Source of the DNA: Euglena gracilis
Lineage: Eukaryota > Euglenida > Euglenophyceae > Euglenales
Direction: 5' to 3'
Length of the DNA: 64,000 bases
NCBI GenBank assembly: GCA_039621445.1
Contig: CP154956.1
Location: forward strand, 83,324,474 to 83,388,473
The position numbers and the translations under genes were made by a program. The notes beneath the pieces are model-generated. The model was not told the DNA's origin and did not search any database. It saw only the letters and a program-made list of their open reading frames with translations. How positions within the stretch are numbered: the first letter of the stretch is position 1; every line of letters starts with the position of its first letter. Shown piece by piece: positions 25,601-49,900 of this stretch.

Positions 25601-26739
25601 CCTCCTGCGCCGGAGGGGGTCCGGGCCGACCCCGGGGGGTGCCCAGGACCTCTCAAAAAGGTCATGTTTTTTTGTTTCCAGCGCTTCGCCGGATTTTTTC
25701 CCCATTTTTTTGCCAACTTTTTTTTCCAAAAAAAAAGTGCCCAAACTGGCATTTCGGCCGATTTTGGGCGGGTAATTTTTCAGCTCAGCGCTGTTCGACA
25801 GGCCGAAAATCAGTCACCCGTGCCTCGCCACCCTGAGCCAGACCTAATTTTGCCTCTGTCTTTGCTTTCTCGACAGGAGACGTCTCTGACAAATGTATTA
25901 CAACAAACCTGATCAAGGTTTTGAGTTAGGTTTTAATTTGTTGGGAAAGAAAGGGTAAGGGTGAGTCTTCGGCAGCCTTGAACTACTGCCCACCACGGGC
26001 GGAGGGGCCCCACAAGTGAATGGAGGTGGGGTGGTCCACTTTCCAGAACGCACCCCCGATGACGTTTCTTTGGTTTCTGTTGGCGTTTTCAATTTCTGGG
26101 TATATGGTCCGGATAAGGATTTGGTTCGGTTGCATTGCGAGGAAAAAGTTGTCCAGCGGCTTAAATCCTGGGTTTGTGGGCCGTGGTAGTGGGGATGGCA
26201 CGTCCACTATGCCATGCCCACATAGTGCGGCGGGGCACATTGTGCACATAGCCACATGGTGCACATGCGGGTATACACACTGTGAAGCCACACAGTGCGC
26301 ATGCAGGTATACACACAGTGTAGCCACACATAGCCACACAGTTCCATGCATTATGTGACGCACAGCACACATAGTGCATAGTGTGTGCTATGTGTGCCAT
26401 GACACACATATCACACATTATTAGCACACACCTCGGACACATTATAGCACACACATAGCACACATTGTAGCACGCACATAGCACACACCCTGACCTTTCC
26501 CAAGCCCCAGATCCCCCCCCCCATTCCCGGTCACATCCCCGGCGTGTGCCGTCCAGCTGGCCCCGAGTCCGGCCGCCAGCGTCGTGCAGCGCATGGCGGA
26601 GGACGGCATCCTCGCCATCCCCCGCTTCCTGCCCACGCCCCTGACCGCCGGGAGCCGCGGGGTCCGGGCCCTACAACACCTCCCGCCCGAGCACCTCCCG
26701 CTGTGGAGTGCAGGTGTGGAGGTGGGTGCCCGCATGTGA
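20098..26739 (+). CDS. tRNA nucleotidyltransferase (CCA-adding enzyme, class II poly(A) polymerase-like fold), first exon(s) not found
   Basis: Adds or repairs the 3'-CCA of tRNAs. Exons: 20098-20193, 20675-20727, 20846-20961, 21695-21887, 22462-22532, 23115-23180, 24133-24233, 26557-26739. All phases agree and total 293 codons including TGA at 26737-26739. Motifs in order: 'WLVGGCVRD' (nucleotide-binding loop), 'WEIDLAST' (metal site), '[20 protein letters not shown]' then '[12 protein letters not shown]', '[20 protein letters not shown]' (template-amino-acid helix with EDxxR), and 'SRERIWKEF' near the C-terminus. The metal motif is E-I-D where D-x-D is usual. Introns 1, 2 and 5 are nonconventional; the others are GT-AG. 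No Met opens exon 1, so an upstream exon, perhaps with a targeting sequence, is missing. The stop could be bypassed by a GTGTGG donor at 26714. Confidence 0.88.
20194..20674 (+). other. Nonconventional intron in CCA-adding enzyme gene (481 nt)
   Basis: Starts gcc-CAG and ends CTG-ccggg. Removal joins CGG to GAC, giving the invariant 'GGCVRD'. No GT or AG lies at the borders. The 8-nt flanks match only weakly, suggesting an old insertion. Confidence 0.85.
20728..20845 (+). other. Nonconventional intron with perfect 8-bp duplication (118 nt)
   Basis: gcc-CAG at the start and CTG-atgcc at the end. ATGCCGCC is present just before CAG (20723-20730) and just after CTG (20841-20848). Removal of element plus 8 nt restores one copy and reads 'STMPPDQM' in frame. 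This is the shortest intron in the window. Confidence 0.9.
20962..21694 (+). other. Conventional GT-AG intron
   Basis: GTGTGC donor and CTGCGCAG acceptor join 'TTLRAD' to 'SPYSDGRRP'. 21180-21260 has TGACTG-type repeat ends. 21455-21640 is very A+T-rich. Confidence 0.8.
22533..23114 (+). other. Nonconventional intron with perfect 8-bp duplication (582 nt)
   Basis: gac-CAG at the start and CTG-ggacg at the end. GGACGGAC directly precedes CAG and directly follows CTG. TIRs CAGTAGGTTTTTTCCCC / CAGAGGTTTCTTTG (right end shown reversed). Joins 'QEDG' to 'LRALRGYRF'. A 370-bp AT/ATCTCT microsatellite has expanded inside it. Confidence 0.9.
22606..22978. repeat. (AT)n / (CTCTAT)n / (ATATCT)n microsatellite
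   Basis: Uninterrupted low-complexity block within the nonconventional intron 22533-23114. Confidence 0.95.
23181..24132 (+). other. Conventional GT-AG intron with nested repeats
   Basis: GTACCG donor and CTGCAAG acceptor join 'RLPD' to 'PLGWPDAAL' in phase. The interior has C/G-run stems and CAGCCAGCA words. 23993-24056 matches, inverted, 52866-52935. Confidence 0.6.
24324..24575. mobile_element. MITE-like element, TIR CAGGGGTTCTTTTTTTAG / CTTCAAAAAACCCCTG
   Basis: Inverted ends with adjacent C/G stems. The flanks GACCTCTC (24316-24323) and GACCTATT (24576-24583) match at 6 of 8. It is intronic. Confidence 0.72.
26200..26480. repeat. CACACATAG / CACATAGTG satellite-like array
   Basis: Degenerate 9- to 20-bp units of CACA, CATAG and GTGCAC words. 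Confidence 0.8.
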
Positions 26740-26854
26740 GGTTGGCTTTCGACAAGGCTCCGTCCAGGAATCAATTGCAAAGGAAGCCAAAACGTCGAAA
26801 ACTCCGCAGTGGCTTATGGACCTTGAATTTTGACGTGGATTTCGACCTTCCAAG

Positions 26855-27282
26855 CAGGGTTTGATATAAGGAGGGCGTACATGGTTTAGGTGGGGGGGGT
26901 GTCCCCCCACCCCCCCCTCCTGGCCCGCAGGGGGGGGGGGGGCCGGACCACCCCCCCCCCCCCCCCTGCCAGGGGGGTCCGGACCGACCCTCGGGGGGGT
27001 TCCCGGGACCCCCCCCAAAATGGGTCAATTTTTTCCTCCGGCGCTTTGCGCCGAAAATTTTTTGCATTTTTGGCACATTTTTGCCCAAAAAGTGCCCAAA
27101 ATGGCACTTTTGGTCGTTTTGGGGGGTCAAAAATTTTCGGCCCGGCGCTTTGCGCCGGGCCGAAATTCGGCCACCCTGACCGCGCAACTGTTTAGGTGGG
27201 GGGGGTGTCCCCCCCCCCCTCCTGGCCCGCAGGGGGGGGGGGGTCCGGACCACCCCCCCATCTGTCCTTATGTCGAACCCTG
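26855..27282. mobile_element. MITE-like element, TIR CAGGGTTTGATATAAGGA / CCTTATGTCGAACCCTG
   Basis: 428 bp, inverted ends, flanks CTTCCAAG / GGGCCAAG (5 of 8). It holds two internal copies of a C-run/G-run stem block and 'GCGCTTTGCGCCG' hairpins. It lies just downstream of the tRNA nucleotidyltransferase stop. Confidence 0.68.
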
Positions 27283-29015
27283 GGGCCAAGATTGATCACT
27301 TCTCAAAATGGGATATTGCGTTGTGGTTCCTTGCACCACCGCCGAGATTTAGATTGATCATGCTCAGGGGAGGGACTTTCAGACCAAAGAGTTGGACACC
27401 CATCTTATCCGCTGGGATGTGGCACAATAATCCACCAAAGGCGAAGCTCTATGTCCTGAAAGGTCAGATATACTCACTTTTTGAAATGCAAAATTTGAGT
27501 CTGCGGCAGCCACAGCCTGAGTTCTTCTTCCTTTTCAGACTTTGTACATGCACTGTCACAAAGAAATGTTTAGTGATCGGTCCGCTGTCTCTGCAATTAG
27601 AAGTTGGGCACCACCCAACCCAGCAAAAATAGCGAAAATGGGACGAACCTAAGACGAAATTGGCATTCCAGCATCCCTTGTTCCTTCCCCCTATCCACAC
27701 ACTCAACCTTGTTTTGTGTGCTTTGCAGGAGACGTGGAGACGCGCTGGGCAAAGCCGAACCTCACTGCACTGCTCCCCACACAGGGCTGACGGAGGGATC
27801 GCCCCACCTGCAGTGGACTTTTTTTGTTTCGTAAACAGTTGCGTTCATCACAGGGCTGGGAACAAGGGCCAGAGACAGAGAAAGCTGTGGCCAAAGACAG
27901 AAAAGAAAGCACGTCTGTTTCCACTTTCTCTTTTTTGGTGTTTTGGAATCTTCACTCCATCCCAACGTTGAATCTCCACAACGATTTTCTCTCCTGAGCT
28001 CCAGAATACAACCCGCATGAGTCCAGGGGCAAAGGATAGCAGTGGGTGACACAGTTGGGCAATGAAGCAAAATGGTTTTGTCATCCTTGTACCAGAAGCA
28101 GACTTTGCTCTTTGCACCCCCCCCCAATTTAGAACGGCCCCCAACCTGCCATTTACAACAACCCCCATTTACAACAACCCATGGTATATTTTCCTTTTTT
28201 TTTAGTTTTAGAAAATTGCCGACCAAACCTCAGGCATTGTGTTAAGCTGAGCGTTCAGACTCTCACAAAAAATGAAATATGATCAGATGGATTGCTTTTG
28301 AGGAAAGGACCAGACCTAAAGAGAGCCGGAACATCCTCATCGACCTTATTTTTGATGCTGTCATATTGTGGGTTCTGTCTGGGAAAATACCTGCCCCCAC
28401 ATACGAAGAATCATGAGAAGAATCCCCGGTGGAGAACCCAATGGCTCCAACCGTGCTACCCCTGCAACCCAGCCACCCCGCCCTGCCCCGACCCGCTGTC
28501 TCACCGGCAGCCACCCGCCAAGCCTCACTGAGGGCGATGCTTCCCACGGGATCTTTCTTTTTATGTGGAAAGTCGGGGCTGTTTCCCGCACCCAAGCAAA
28601 TGCAATTCAGCCTTTTTCCAGCCCCGGACCCCATTCCCCCCCATCGATAAGTTTTATTTATTTTTCGGGGGGGGGCGTTCGGACCGTCTAGATTGTCACC
28701 ATATGCCTTATCAACACAGAAAGCGTACCCCATGCCAAATGAACGCCCCCCCCCCCCCGTTTGGATTTCATAAATTGTCACCTTAGTGTTCATTGGGCTT
28801 TGGGGGGTTACCCAGTTTGACTCCCATTTGGCCCAGTTCCAGCTAAGGGACCTCCATAGGGGGGGGGAGAGGGGGTCAGCCAGCAGCCTTTTCCCAGCCA
28901 GCCCAAATCTTCAGTTGGACCCCCTGCGCAGGGGGGGTTCTTGGGGGGGGGGTGTCGCAGTGTTATGGAGTGTGGTGTGTTGCCAAAGTGTTGTGGAGCC
29001 TTCCCCTCGTGGCAG
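27283..29015. other. Spacer between CCA-adding enzyme and ERI1-type genes
   Basis: No exon I can defend. Several short frames open at 28430-28570, but none matches an N-terminal exonuclease region. C-run/G-run palindromes at 28110-28190, 28660-28760 and 28855-28950. The first exon(s) of the ERI1-type gene probably lie here. Confidence 0.4.
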
Positions 29016-42357
<13,342 letters not shown>

Positions 42358-43917
42358 GGGCGGCCGGCGGCGGCTTTCCCCAGTCCCACTCCGGCCACTC
42401 CGCCACGCCGACCCCAGACCGACACCCGACCCCCGCTGATCCGTGGCCAACACTCTGACCCTTGGCGACGGGACTCTGAAACCGCACCTCCAAGGGGAGA
42501 GGTTTGGGCCAACAGCCAGTCAGTCATCTGAAAAAAATAACAGTCTGTCACCCCCGAGGGGGGGGGGGGCAGTGACCAACAGGGGGGAACACGCGCTTAA
42601 AGGTCCTCTCAAATATGCGCTAAAATGTGCATGAATGTGCGCTAAATATGCGGTAAAATACCTGGAAAATAGACGATTTTTCGGGAACCAGGCCATTTTT
42701 GGATGCGTTCAGATGACCCAAGTAGCAAATCTTTGGGGTCATTTTGGACATTCTGGGGGGCCATAACCGGGCACAACCAGCTGGCTTTCGGACCATTTTC
42801 GACATTTCGAGCCATTTTGGGGCTATTTTAGACCAGTTTTGGCCACTTTTTGACCATTTTCGACCATTTTCAACAAAAGATGCTTTTGCGATGGAAAACG
42901 GCCCAGATGACCAAAATAGCAAATGATTTTGCCAAACAAAAATGGCCAACAATGGCGAAAAGTGCCCAGGGTGGTCCAAAATGGCCCCAAAGTGGCTCAG
43001 AATGCCCCAAAATAGCCCGAAATCAGCAAAAAATAAAATGGCCAAAAATGGCCCTGAAATGAAACAAACGGCTTAAAATGGTTGGACAAAGTTCAAATTA
43101 GCCCAAATAAGAAGCAGAAAATATGTGGAAGATATGCGGAAAATATGCGGGATGAGGGTCAAATATGGTGGGAAAATCCTGAAAACCATCGGAATTTGCG
43201 CTGAATATGCACACATATGCAAAATACGCACTTTTTGGCCAAAAACCGCGAACCGCGTGGGGTAACCGCGTGGAATTTGCGCTGAATATGCACACATATG
43301 CAAAATACGCACTTTTTGGCCAAAAACCGCGAACCGCGTGGGAAAACCGCGTGGGGTAAATATGCGAAATATGCACAAAATATGCGCTCCGCATACTTCC
43401 CTCCCCTCTGGTGACTAAGTGATTGTATGGTTCAGTCATAGCAATTGGCTCGTGCCTCATGCTGGCTTTCAGCTGCTCAAGACACGGTCCTGATCATGGG
43501 GGGGGGGGCAATGGCCGCGACGCGTGTGGATCTGTCGGAAGTCTGCGGGGGGGGGGGGTCAGCAAGAAACCACTGAACTGACCCCACGCCGAAGGAGGCT
43601 TAATGGTGACTTTTAGGCCAACTTCGTTGGCAGTTTTCATTACAACCCCCCTAAAACTTCTTTGTTTCGCTTCTTTTTTTTTTTGACAAATACATGCCAA
43701 ACTGTCAATATAGTTTCATTCTCCCCACCCACAATACATGAAAATGGTAAAGTAAAAAATAAAAAAAAGTTGGCGTTAAATATCCCCCCCCATCAACAAC
43801 AGATGTCAAGCATGTCAGTCCAGCCAGCTTCCCGCGGCTCTCCTGGTTAATCTGTGCCAACTCAAGGTGGCCGGCTGCCTGGTGCCTCCCGCCGCTGCAC
43901 ACTGGTTGCCCCCCGCA
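42358..43917. other. Spacer between ERI1-type and small WD40 genes
   Basis: 42500-42580 has CAGTCA-type repeat ends around a C/G palindrome. 42660-43080 is rich in GGCCATTTT/AAAATGGCC words. 43192-43341 is a direct repeat. No promoter motif is recognisable. Confidence 0.5.
43192..43341. repeat. Two direct copies of about 70 bp
   Basis: The unit starting GAATTTGCGCTGAATATGCA and running to AACCGCGTGG is repeated almost exactly at 43192-43260 and 43272-43341. Confidence 0.85.
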
Positions 43918-43929
43918 GCCTGCCTCGGA
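43911..43929 (+). promoter_or_regulatory. Candidate spliced-leader trans-splice acceptor
   Basis: CCCCGCAG followed by CCTGCCTCGG and then the ATG at 43929. There is no upstream in-frame exon to join. Euglenid mRNAs normally receive a spliced leader, so this AG would be the acceptor. The other gene start (54113) has a similar AG-CCTCGGG-ATG context. Confidence 0.5.
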
Positions 43930-46900
43930 TGTCGTTCGGCCTCAGCGGCACGCTGAAGGGCAAGGGGGCGGAGGTGTTCTCGCTGCGCTTCATGCCCAAC
44001 TCCGGGCCTGGGCGCCGCTTGCACCGGAGGGGTCCCGGGGTCTCCGCGGCCAGCAGACTTTTTCCGGCCAGCTGATATGTGCCGCCTGATTGATGTATTG
44101 GCCAGCCAATATATTGTGCCGCCTGACTTGGGCCCCCCACGGAAGTTCCAACCCCAGGTCGTCAGCAAGCGACGCCCTTCTCCGGGCTGCTGCTGGCGGC
44201 CCAGAGCAATGGCACCGTGCTGTTCTACGACTGGAAGGCGCAGCGGGAAGGTCTGTCTGCTCCACATGACATGTCTCGCGTACTTTCGGTCTTTGTTGCT
44301 GTGGTGCTGCCCTCGTTTTTTTTTTTGGTTGCTTTTGCTGCTGCTATTTTTGTCCCCACTCTTGCGCTCCTCCTTGTCTGGGGAAGTGTTTGACATTTGG
44401 TGGAGGCGTGGATGATCCAGGCCAGCATCCCCCTCAAAGTCGACCCTTGGTATGTTCTGTGGATTTTTGTGCGATGGGACGGATTTTTTTTTGTGTTCGC
44501 TGCAATTTTTCAAAGTTGTTCACACGGCTTCAGCTTTTGTGTCGGGTGCACAAGTTTTTGCTGCTGTTCTACACAATCCTGGGGAATGCCTCTTTCTTGG
44601 CATAAGTCGGGATTCCCATACTATTTCCTCACCCCCCTCCCCACTCCACCCCAACCGATATTAAGAAGATATGATGGTTTGAGCCATAACATGGACATGT
44701 GCTCATTTTTTTTTCCAGTGTCTTGACAAAGGGGGTTATTATTTTATATCAGTTTCTTGTTTTTGCTGTTGACAGGGGTTGAATACTGTGACATGTGCAC
44801 CCCCCCCTTTCCTCATCAAGCACCACTGTGCTTGCGGATCAAGAAGCACCACCTTCCAGTGCGTTCCCCCCCCGCCACCTTGCCCCACCCCCCAGACCAT
44901 TTTCAGCAGTGAGCAAGTAGTTGATTAGGAAAACCCGGGGCGTTATGGGGCACTGAGCAGGCGGGGTTGAAAGGCACCCGCCCCCATCACCCGCGGGCCC
45001 GCCCAGACGCTGAGAAGAGCCGCCAGTTACTTGGCGTTTCAGCACAGGCGCTTGTGCACCCTGTGCATGTCCGCAGATGCGAACACAATACCGACAAAAT
45101 CCAGGGCGTTGTCGATGGAGGGCACTAAAATGGCGGGGTGCTGGCAAAAAAAAAAGAAAGGTCGAACCAGGAATGAGACAAAAATCGTCGATCTGGAAGT
45201 TCATCCAAGACCAGGCATTTGCTTAAGGGATTGCAGTACCCCCCGGGGGGGGGGGCTGGACTGCAGCTAGTCCAAATTTGGCTAGTGGGATTTCTAGCAG
45301 ACCCCCCCCCCCAGGGGGGTCTGCTAGCAGGGCTAGCTAGTGGAGCTTTTTTTCCAGTGACCGGCGCGAAGCGCCGAAAATTTTTTTTGGGACCCCCAAA
45401 AATGGCCAAAAATGGCCAAAAATGCCCGTTTTTGGCCATTTTTGGGAATTTTTGGAACAAAATCTGCCAAAAACCTATTAAAAACCTCATTTTTCCTCTG
45501 GCGCACAGCGCCGGAGGAAAATTTTTTTTTCCAGTTCGGGGGACCCCCGGACCCCCCCCCCCCGGAGGGGAGGGGGGTCTAGCTAGTCCATTTTTCCAGT
45601 GTCTAGCCGATTGGCTAGCCAGTACCCCCCCCCCCCCCGGGGTCCTTAAGCAAATGCCTGTCCAAGACTGCCTTTTATGGACGGTATGTCTTAAGGGATT
45701 TCTGGTAATGACCTGTGTCGTATGGGCGATCCTCCTCCCCCTTCCTGAAGTTGACCGTACAACAAGGGGCGAGAGGTTACACTATGGTGCGGTCTCACCA
45801 CACCGCCCAATGGTGTGTTGCCCAAGGGTTCATTGTTCCTTCCGTCCACGGCCCCGGGGGGGGGGGAGGGCTCAGCCGGGACACAGCCATCCCCCCCTGG
45901 GTCACGATACTCGAAAGAAATATCTGGACCCACCTCGTGTGCCTTCCAGCCAATGATGCACTTTTGCAGTGGGGCCAGTGTGCTTCGTAGGCCAATATTT
46001 TCAGGCTGCAATATGTTCAGGCCTGAACATATTGTGCAATATGTACAAAATGGGGGCGACGCGCTTTGGGCCCCTCGTGTCACCCGATTCCGCCGCCAGT
46101 CCACCGCATGGGGGGGGGGGGGGCTCTCCAAGCGCGGTTCTGAGCTATGGATGGGCCGGGCCGGAACGCCCTGTTGGCGGTGTGCAGCGACGGGTTCGTG
46201 TCGCAATGGGACCAGGCTTCTTCTTCTTCTTCTTTTAACGGACCCACAGGGGGGTCCCGCGCCAGGGGGTCTGGAAAATTCGGAAAAGTACCTTCAAATG
46301 GCCTCTTTCTGGGTCTCACGCCGACCTGGATGAGGGGACCCCCCGTGGGGCCCTTAAAATGAAGCCTACGTGGGACGTCAACAAGGGGAAGTGCATGGCC
46401 TCATTCATGGAGGAAGGGAACGAAGTTTATGCCGTGGATTGCAGCCGAGATGGAAGCCATTTCTGCACAGGTGTGATGTTGTCTGGTGTGGTGAGGTTTG
46501 GCGAGGTGAGTGTGGCGTGATGAGGTGAGGTGCGGTGCGCTCCCATGTGATGGTGAGCAAACTGCAGATAACATAAGAATCAATCCCCACCCCTATATTT
46601 TTTTGCTGAACTCTCTTTAATCGCATTTGTATCCATACGGAACAATCCTTGATCAAAATCGTTGGGAGGGGATGCGTGCCGACGGTGCGCTGTCATTTCT
46701 GCGGCAGCAAGCATGAAGTGATTGGGCGTGACTGGCTTTGAAGATTCCCATAGGTGGGCATCACTGGGAAATTCTGATGACTCCTGAGCCACGTTCAAAC
46801 AAACGCCATGTGCCAACAGTGTCAGTTGCTGATTATTGGTCATGTGGGTATGCATGACTGGGCGTGACCGAGTACGGGATTCTGGGTGACCATGGATGCT

Positions 46901-49900
46901 TGCCAGGCAGGTGGGGGCTTTGCGGTCGCTCTGGTGTGCCAGGGGGGATGGACCGGCGACTGCGGGTGTACGGCGACACGGCGAACGGGGTCCCGGTCCT
47001 GGAGTTGGGGACCGGGGATGAGCCGCCGCACGGCAACCGCATCTCCGCGGTGGCGTGGAGCCGGAAGGAGGCGGCCATCCTGGCCTCAAGTGTGTGCCGA
47101 ACCCTTGCTGCCCGCGCCTCTGTGACTGTGTGAGTTGCATTGCATTTTCTGTGTATTTTCTGTCACTTTTATTTTTTGTCGATTTGTCAATTTGTTCTTC
47201 ATTGGTCTCCTTTTCTCGAGAAAGAATGTCCAGACAATAAACTGACTGTTGCATTTTGGCTCTCTTCAACATAGCTGTTAATTTTTGTGCTGTGCAGGCA
47301 GTTGGGACAACAGCGTGAAGGTGTGGGACGTTCGAGAGCCCCGCCATCCTGTACGGAACATCGTGGGCCCCTCCGTCACAGGCGACGTACGCCACCTCCC
47401 TCAGGGCAACCCGTGAAGCAGCGAGTCAGAGTCAGTCTGTGGGAGTCTCGAGTTTCCCCCCTGCTGCTCTCTTCTGCTGCTCGGCTTTCCTGCAGGGCCT
47501 TGACATGTTTGGAGGCAGCATCCTGACAGGCTCAGCACGACCACACGACCAAATTGAAGTGTGGGACATCGGCTCAGGTGCTTGCCATACCATTTGCTTC
47601 TTTTTTTTTTTCCTTTTTCTTCTTCTTCTTTTCATTTGGTGAAGCGAAACGGTGGACGGGGCAGTTCGCCTCCTGGGGTGTTAAAAATGCCCAAAAAATT
47701 GCCAACTTCGCAAAAAAAACCATTTTTTCTTAACCCAAAAAATACCCTAGCCAAAATCCACCAATTGGACGAACAAAATTCCTCCACTTTTAACGACAAG
47801 TTTAGTCGAGACTTCTGCACAATTTCCCTCATTTCCCCCTTGATTGTTTTTACAACATTTACGACAAAAGCTTGGGGGGCTCGGGTTGTGGGGTGCACCC
47901 CACGGAGCCTTTGGCTCCGGGGGCCCAGAAATGGCTATTTTCAAGGGAAATATGCCTGGGCAGGCAGGCAGGCACCGGGACCAAAGCCGACCCTGCTCAG
48001 CCCTATGATGCAACCCCCGGGCAAGCAGGTTTGGCCTAGTGAGATGGTCGATCATGAAAAACTGTGCAAGTATCTTTATGAAAATGTATTGGGGGCTGGG
48101 ACGGCCCCCGGCGGAACCTCGGCCACCCCCTTGCAAGATCATTTCTGTTCAGCATCCACCCAAATCCACCGATTTTTAGCCCATTTTCGGACCTTCGAAA
48201 GCCAAAGCTCCGTTACCATCTGGCCGCCCAAAGGGAAAGGGCGGCTGGAGAACATTAAACCTCATTGACGGGGGGAAGGGGGTTCCCTACCCGGGTGCCA
48301 GTGGTGCATCTTTGCCGATTTTTTTTTATACCTTGTCTCACAAAGGGGAATTGTTGGAAGGATGTTTTTTATTTTGATCAGTCAGCATGCAGAGGGCAGG
48401 GTCTGATTTGGAGGAAGCACTGGGGCAATTGCACCTTTTCCCCCTGAGGGACGTTACTTCTCTGTCCAGGACAGCGTGAGCAGCTATTGAAGTGGCCCGT
48501 GGCTGATGACCCGGTGCACATCTACGCCTGCCGCTTCAGCAAGAATGGCAAGCACATCGTGGCAGGTGTGGGTTAGTCACCCTTTGGTCCATTTTGGTCC
48601 AGTGTGCAGACCACACAACTCTTTAAGGTTTTGAAAATCCTCCCGGGTGGGGGGGGGCTGCTCCAGCCAGCCCCAAATTTGGCCCAGCCCAGCCCAGCCG
48701 CAGCAGCCCCCTGTTGTGGCTGGGTGCTGCTGTGGTTAGGTGGCCAACCCCTGTTTGCTTTGCTCGCCGAGCAACAATATTTTTTTTCATAACAGGGTTG
48801 AAATATGTTGGGGAAAATGGTATTTTTGTTTTTTTTAATGTTTTATATATGCTTTTTATGAAACCACTGTTTGGTTGTTCTTTTCGGCTTCTTGTGCCCA
48901 GCTTGGCTACAGTCAGCATCCATTCCCCTCTGGCCCGGAGGGGGGGGGGCAAGCTGGCCAACCGAATTTGTGGACGCCCTTATTTACAACTGCTTGGGGA
49001 GGGGGATTTGTGTGTGAAAATGTTTTTCTTGGTATTTGTATCAGAGGAGATAATCACTGGAGGCATATGGTTAAAACCCAAGTGGAGTTCATAATATTTA
49101 TTGTATGGTCTGGTCTGGTGTGGTATGGTGTGGTGGTATGGTATGGCATGGTATGGCACCTATACCCCCCCTGGGAAACTGTCACGCCCGAGAATCTGTC
49201 AGGGGTCCCGCCCGGGGAAACTGTCAGGGTCCCCGTTGTTGTCAAGGTCCCTGTACCGGCCAATCTGTGAGGGTCATTTTTCATTGATTTTCCCTTGGAA
49301 TGCCCTCCCCCGCAAACTGTCAGGGTCCCGCTGGGACCCCCGGGGGGGGGGGGCGTCCCGGGGCCCCAACCCACCCACCCACTCTTGAAAACCCACCCCC
49401 CTGGGGGGGGAGGGGTCACACAGGTGTTAAGTGAATCTATGCCGGGGACCCTGACAACTTCCTATCATAACAGGTTGGCCTGCACCAAACAGGGCACCCA
49501 CTCAGCCTGACCCCCCCCCCCCCCGGGGGGGCTCAGCCGAGACACAGCCATCCCCCCCTTGGTCACGATACCCGAAAGAAATATCTGGACCCACCTCGTG
49601 TGCCTTCCAGCCAATGATGCACTTTTGCAGTGGGGCCAGTGTACTTCGTAGGCCAATATTTTCAGGCTGCAATATGTTCAGGCCTGAACATATTGTGCAA
49701 TATGTACAAAATGGGAGATAGGCAGGGCCATTGTGAAAAATTGGTTGGTGATGGAGAGATATGTGGAATTTTTCAGGAGAAATGCAGAAAAATATGGTTA
49801 AATGAACTTTGGGGGAATCCTGCGGTTAATAAAAAATTGGTTGCATCCTGCAGAAAATCAATAAAATATAATAAATAGTGGAAATAATATAATAATATTA

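Larger units (their letters stand above)
24234..26556 (+). other. Long intron of CCA-adding enzyme gene
   Basis: GTCGAC donor and CCGTCCAG acceptor join 'KEFRK' to 'LAPSPAASV' in phase 0. Contains a MITE-like element (24324-24575), a GGTTATATGAGGAGGGC element end near 25551, a solo end CAGCCTTGAACTACTGCC at 25974-25991, and a CACACATAG array at 26200-26480. No further exon seen. Confidence 0.6.
44251..46144 (+). other. Long GT-AG intron with inserted element and duplicated segment
   Basis: GTCTGT donor. Acceptor TCTGAG|CT is chosen because it is the only one that restores frame after an in-frame TGA. It holds the 45212-45660 element and 45838-46055, a segment repeated at 49520-49715. Confidence 0.55.
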
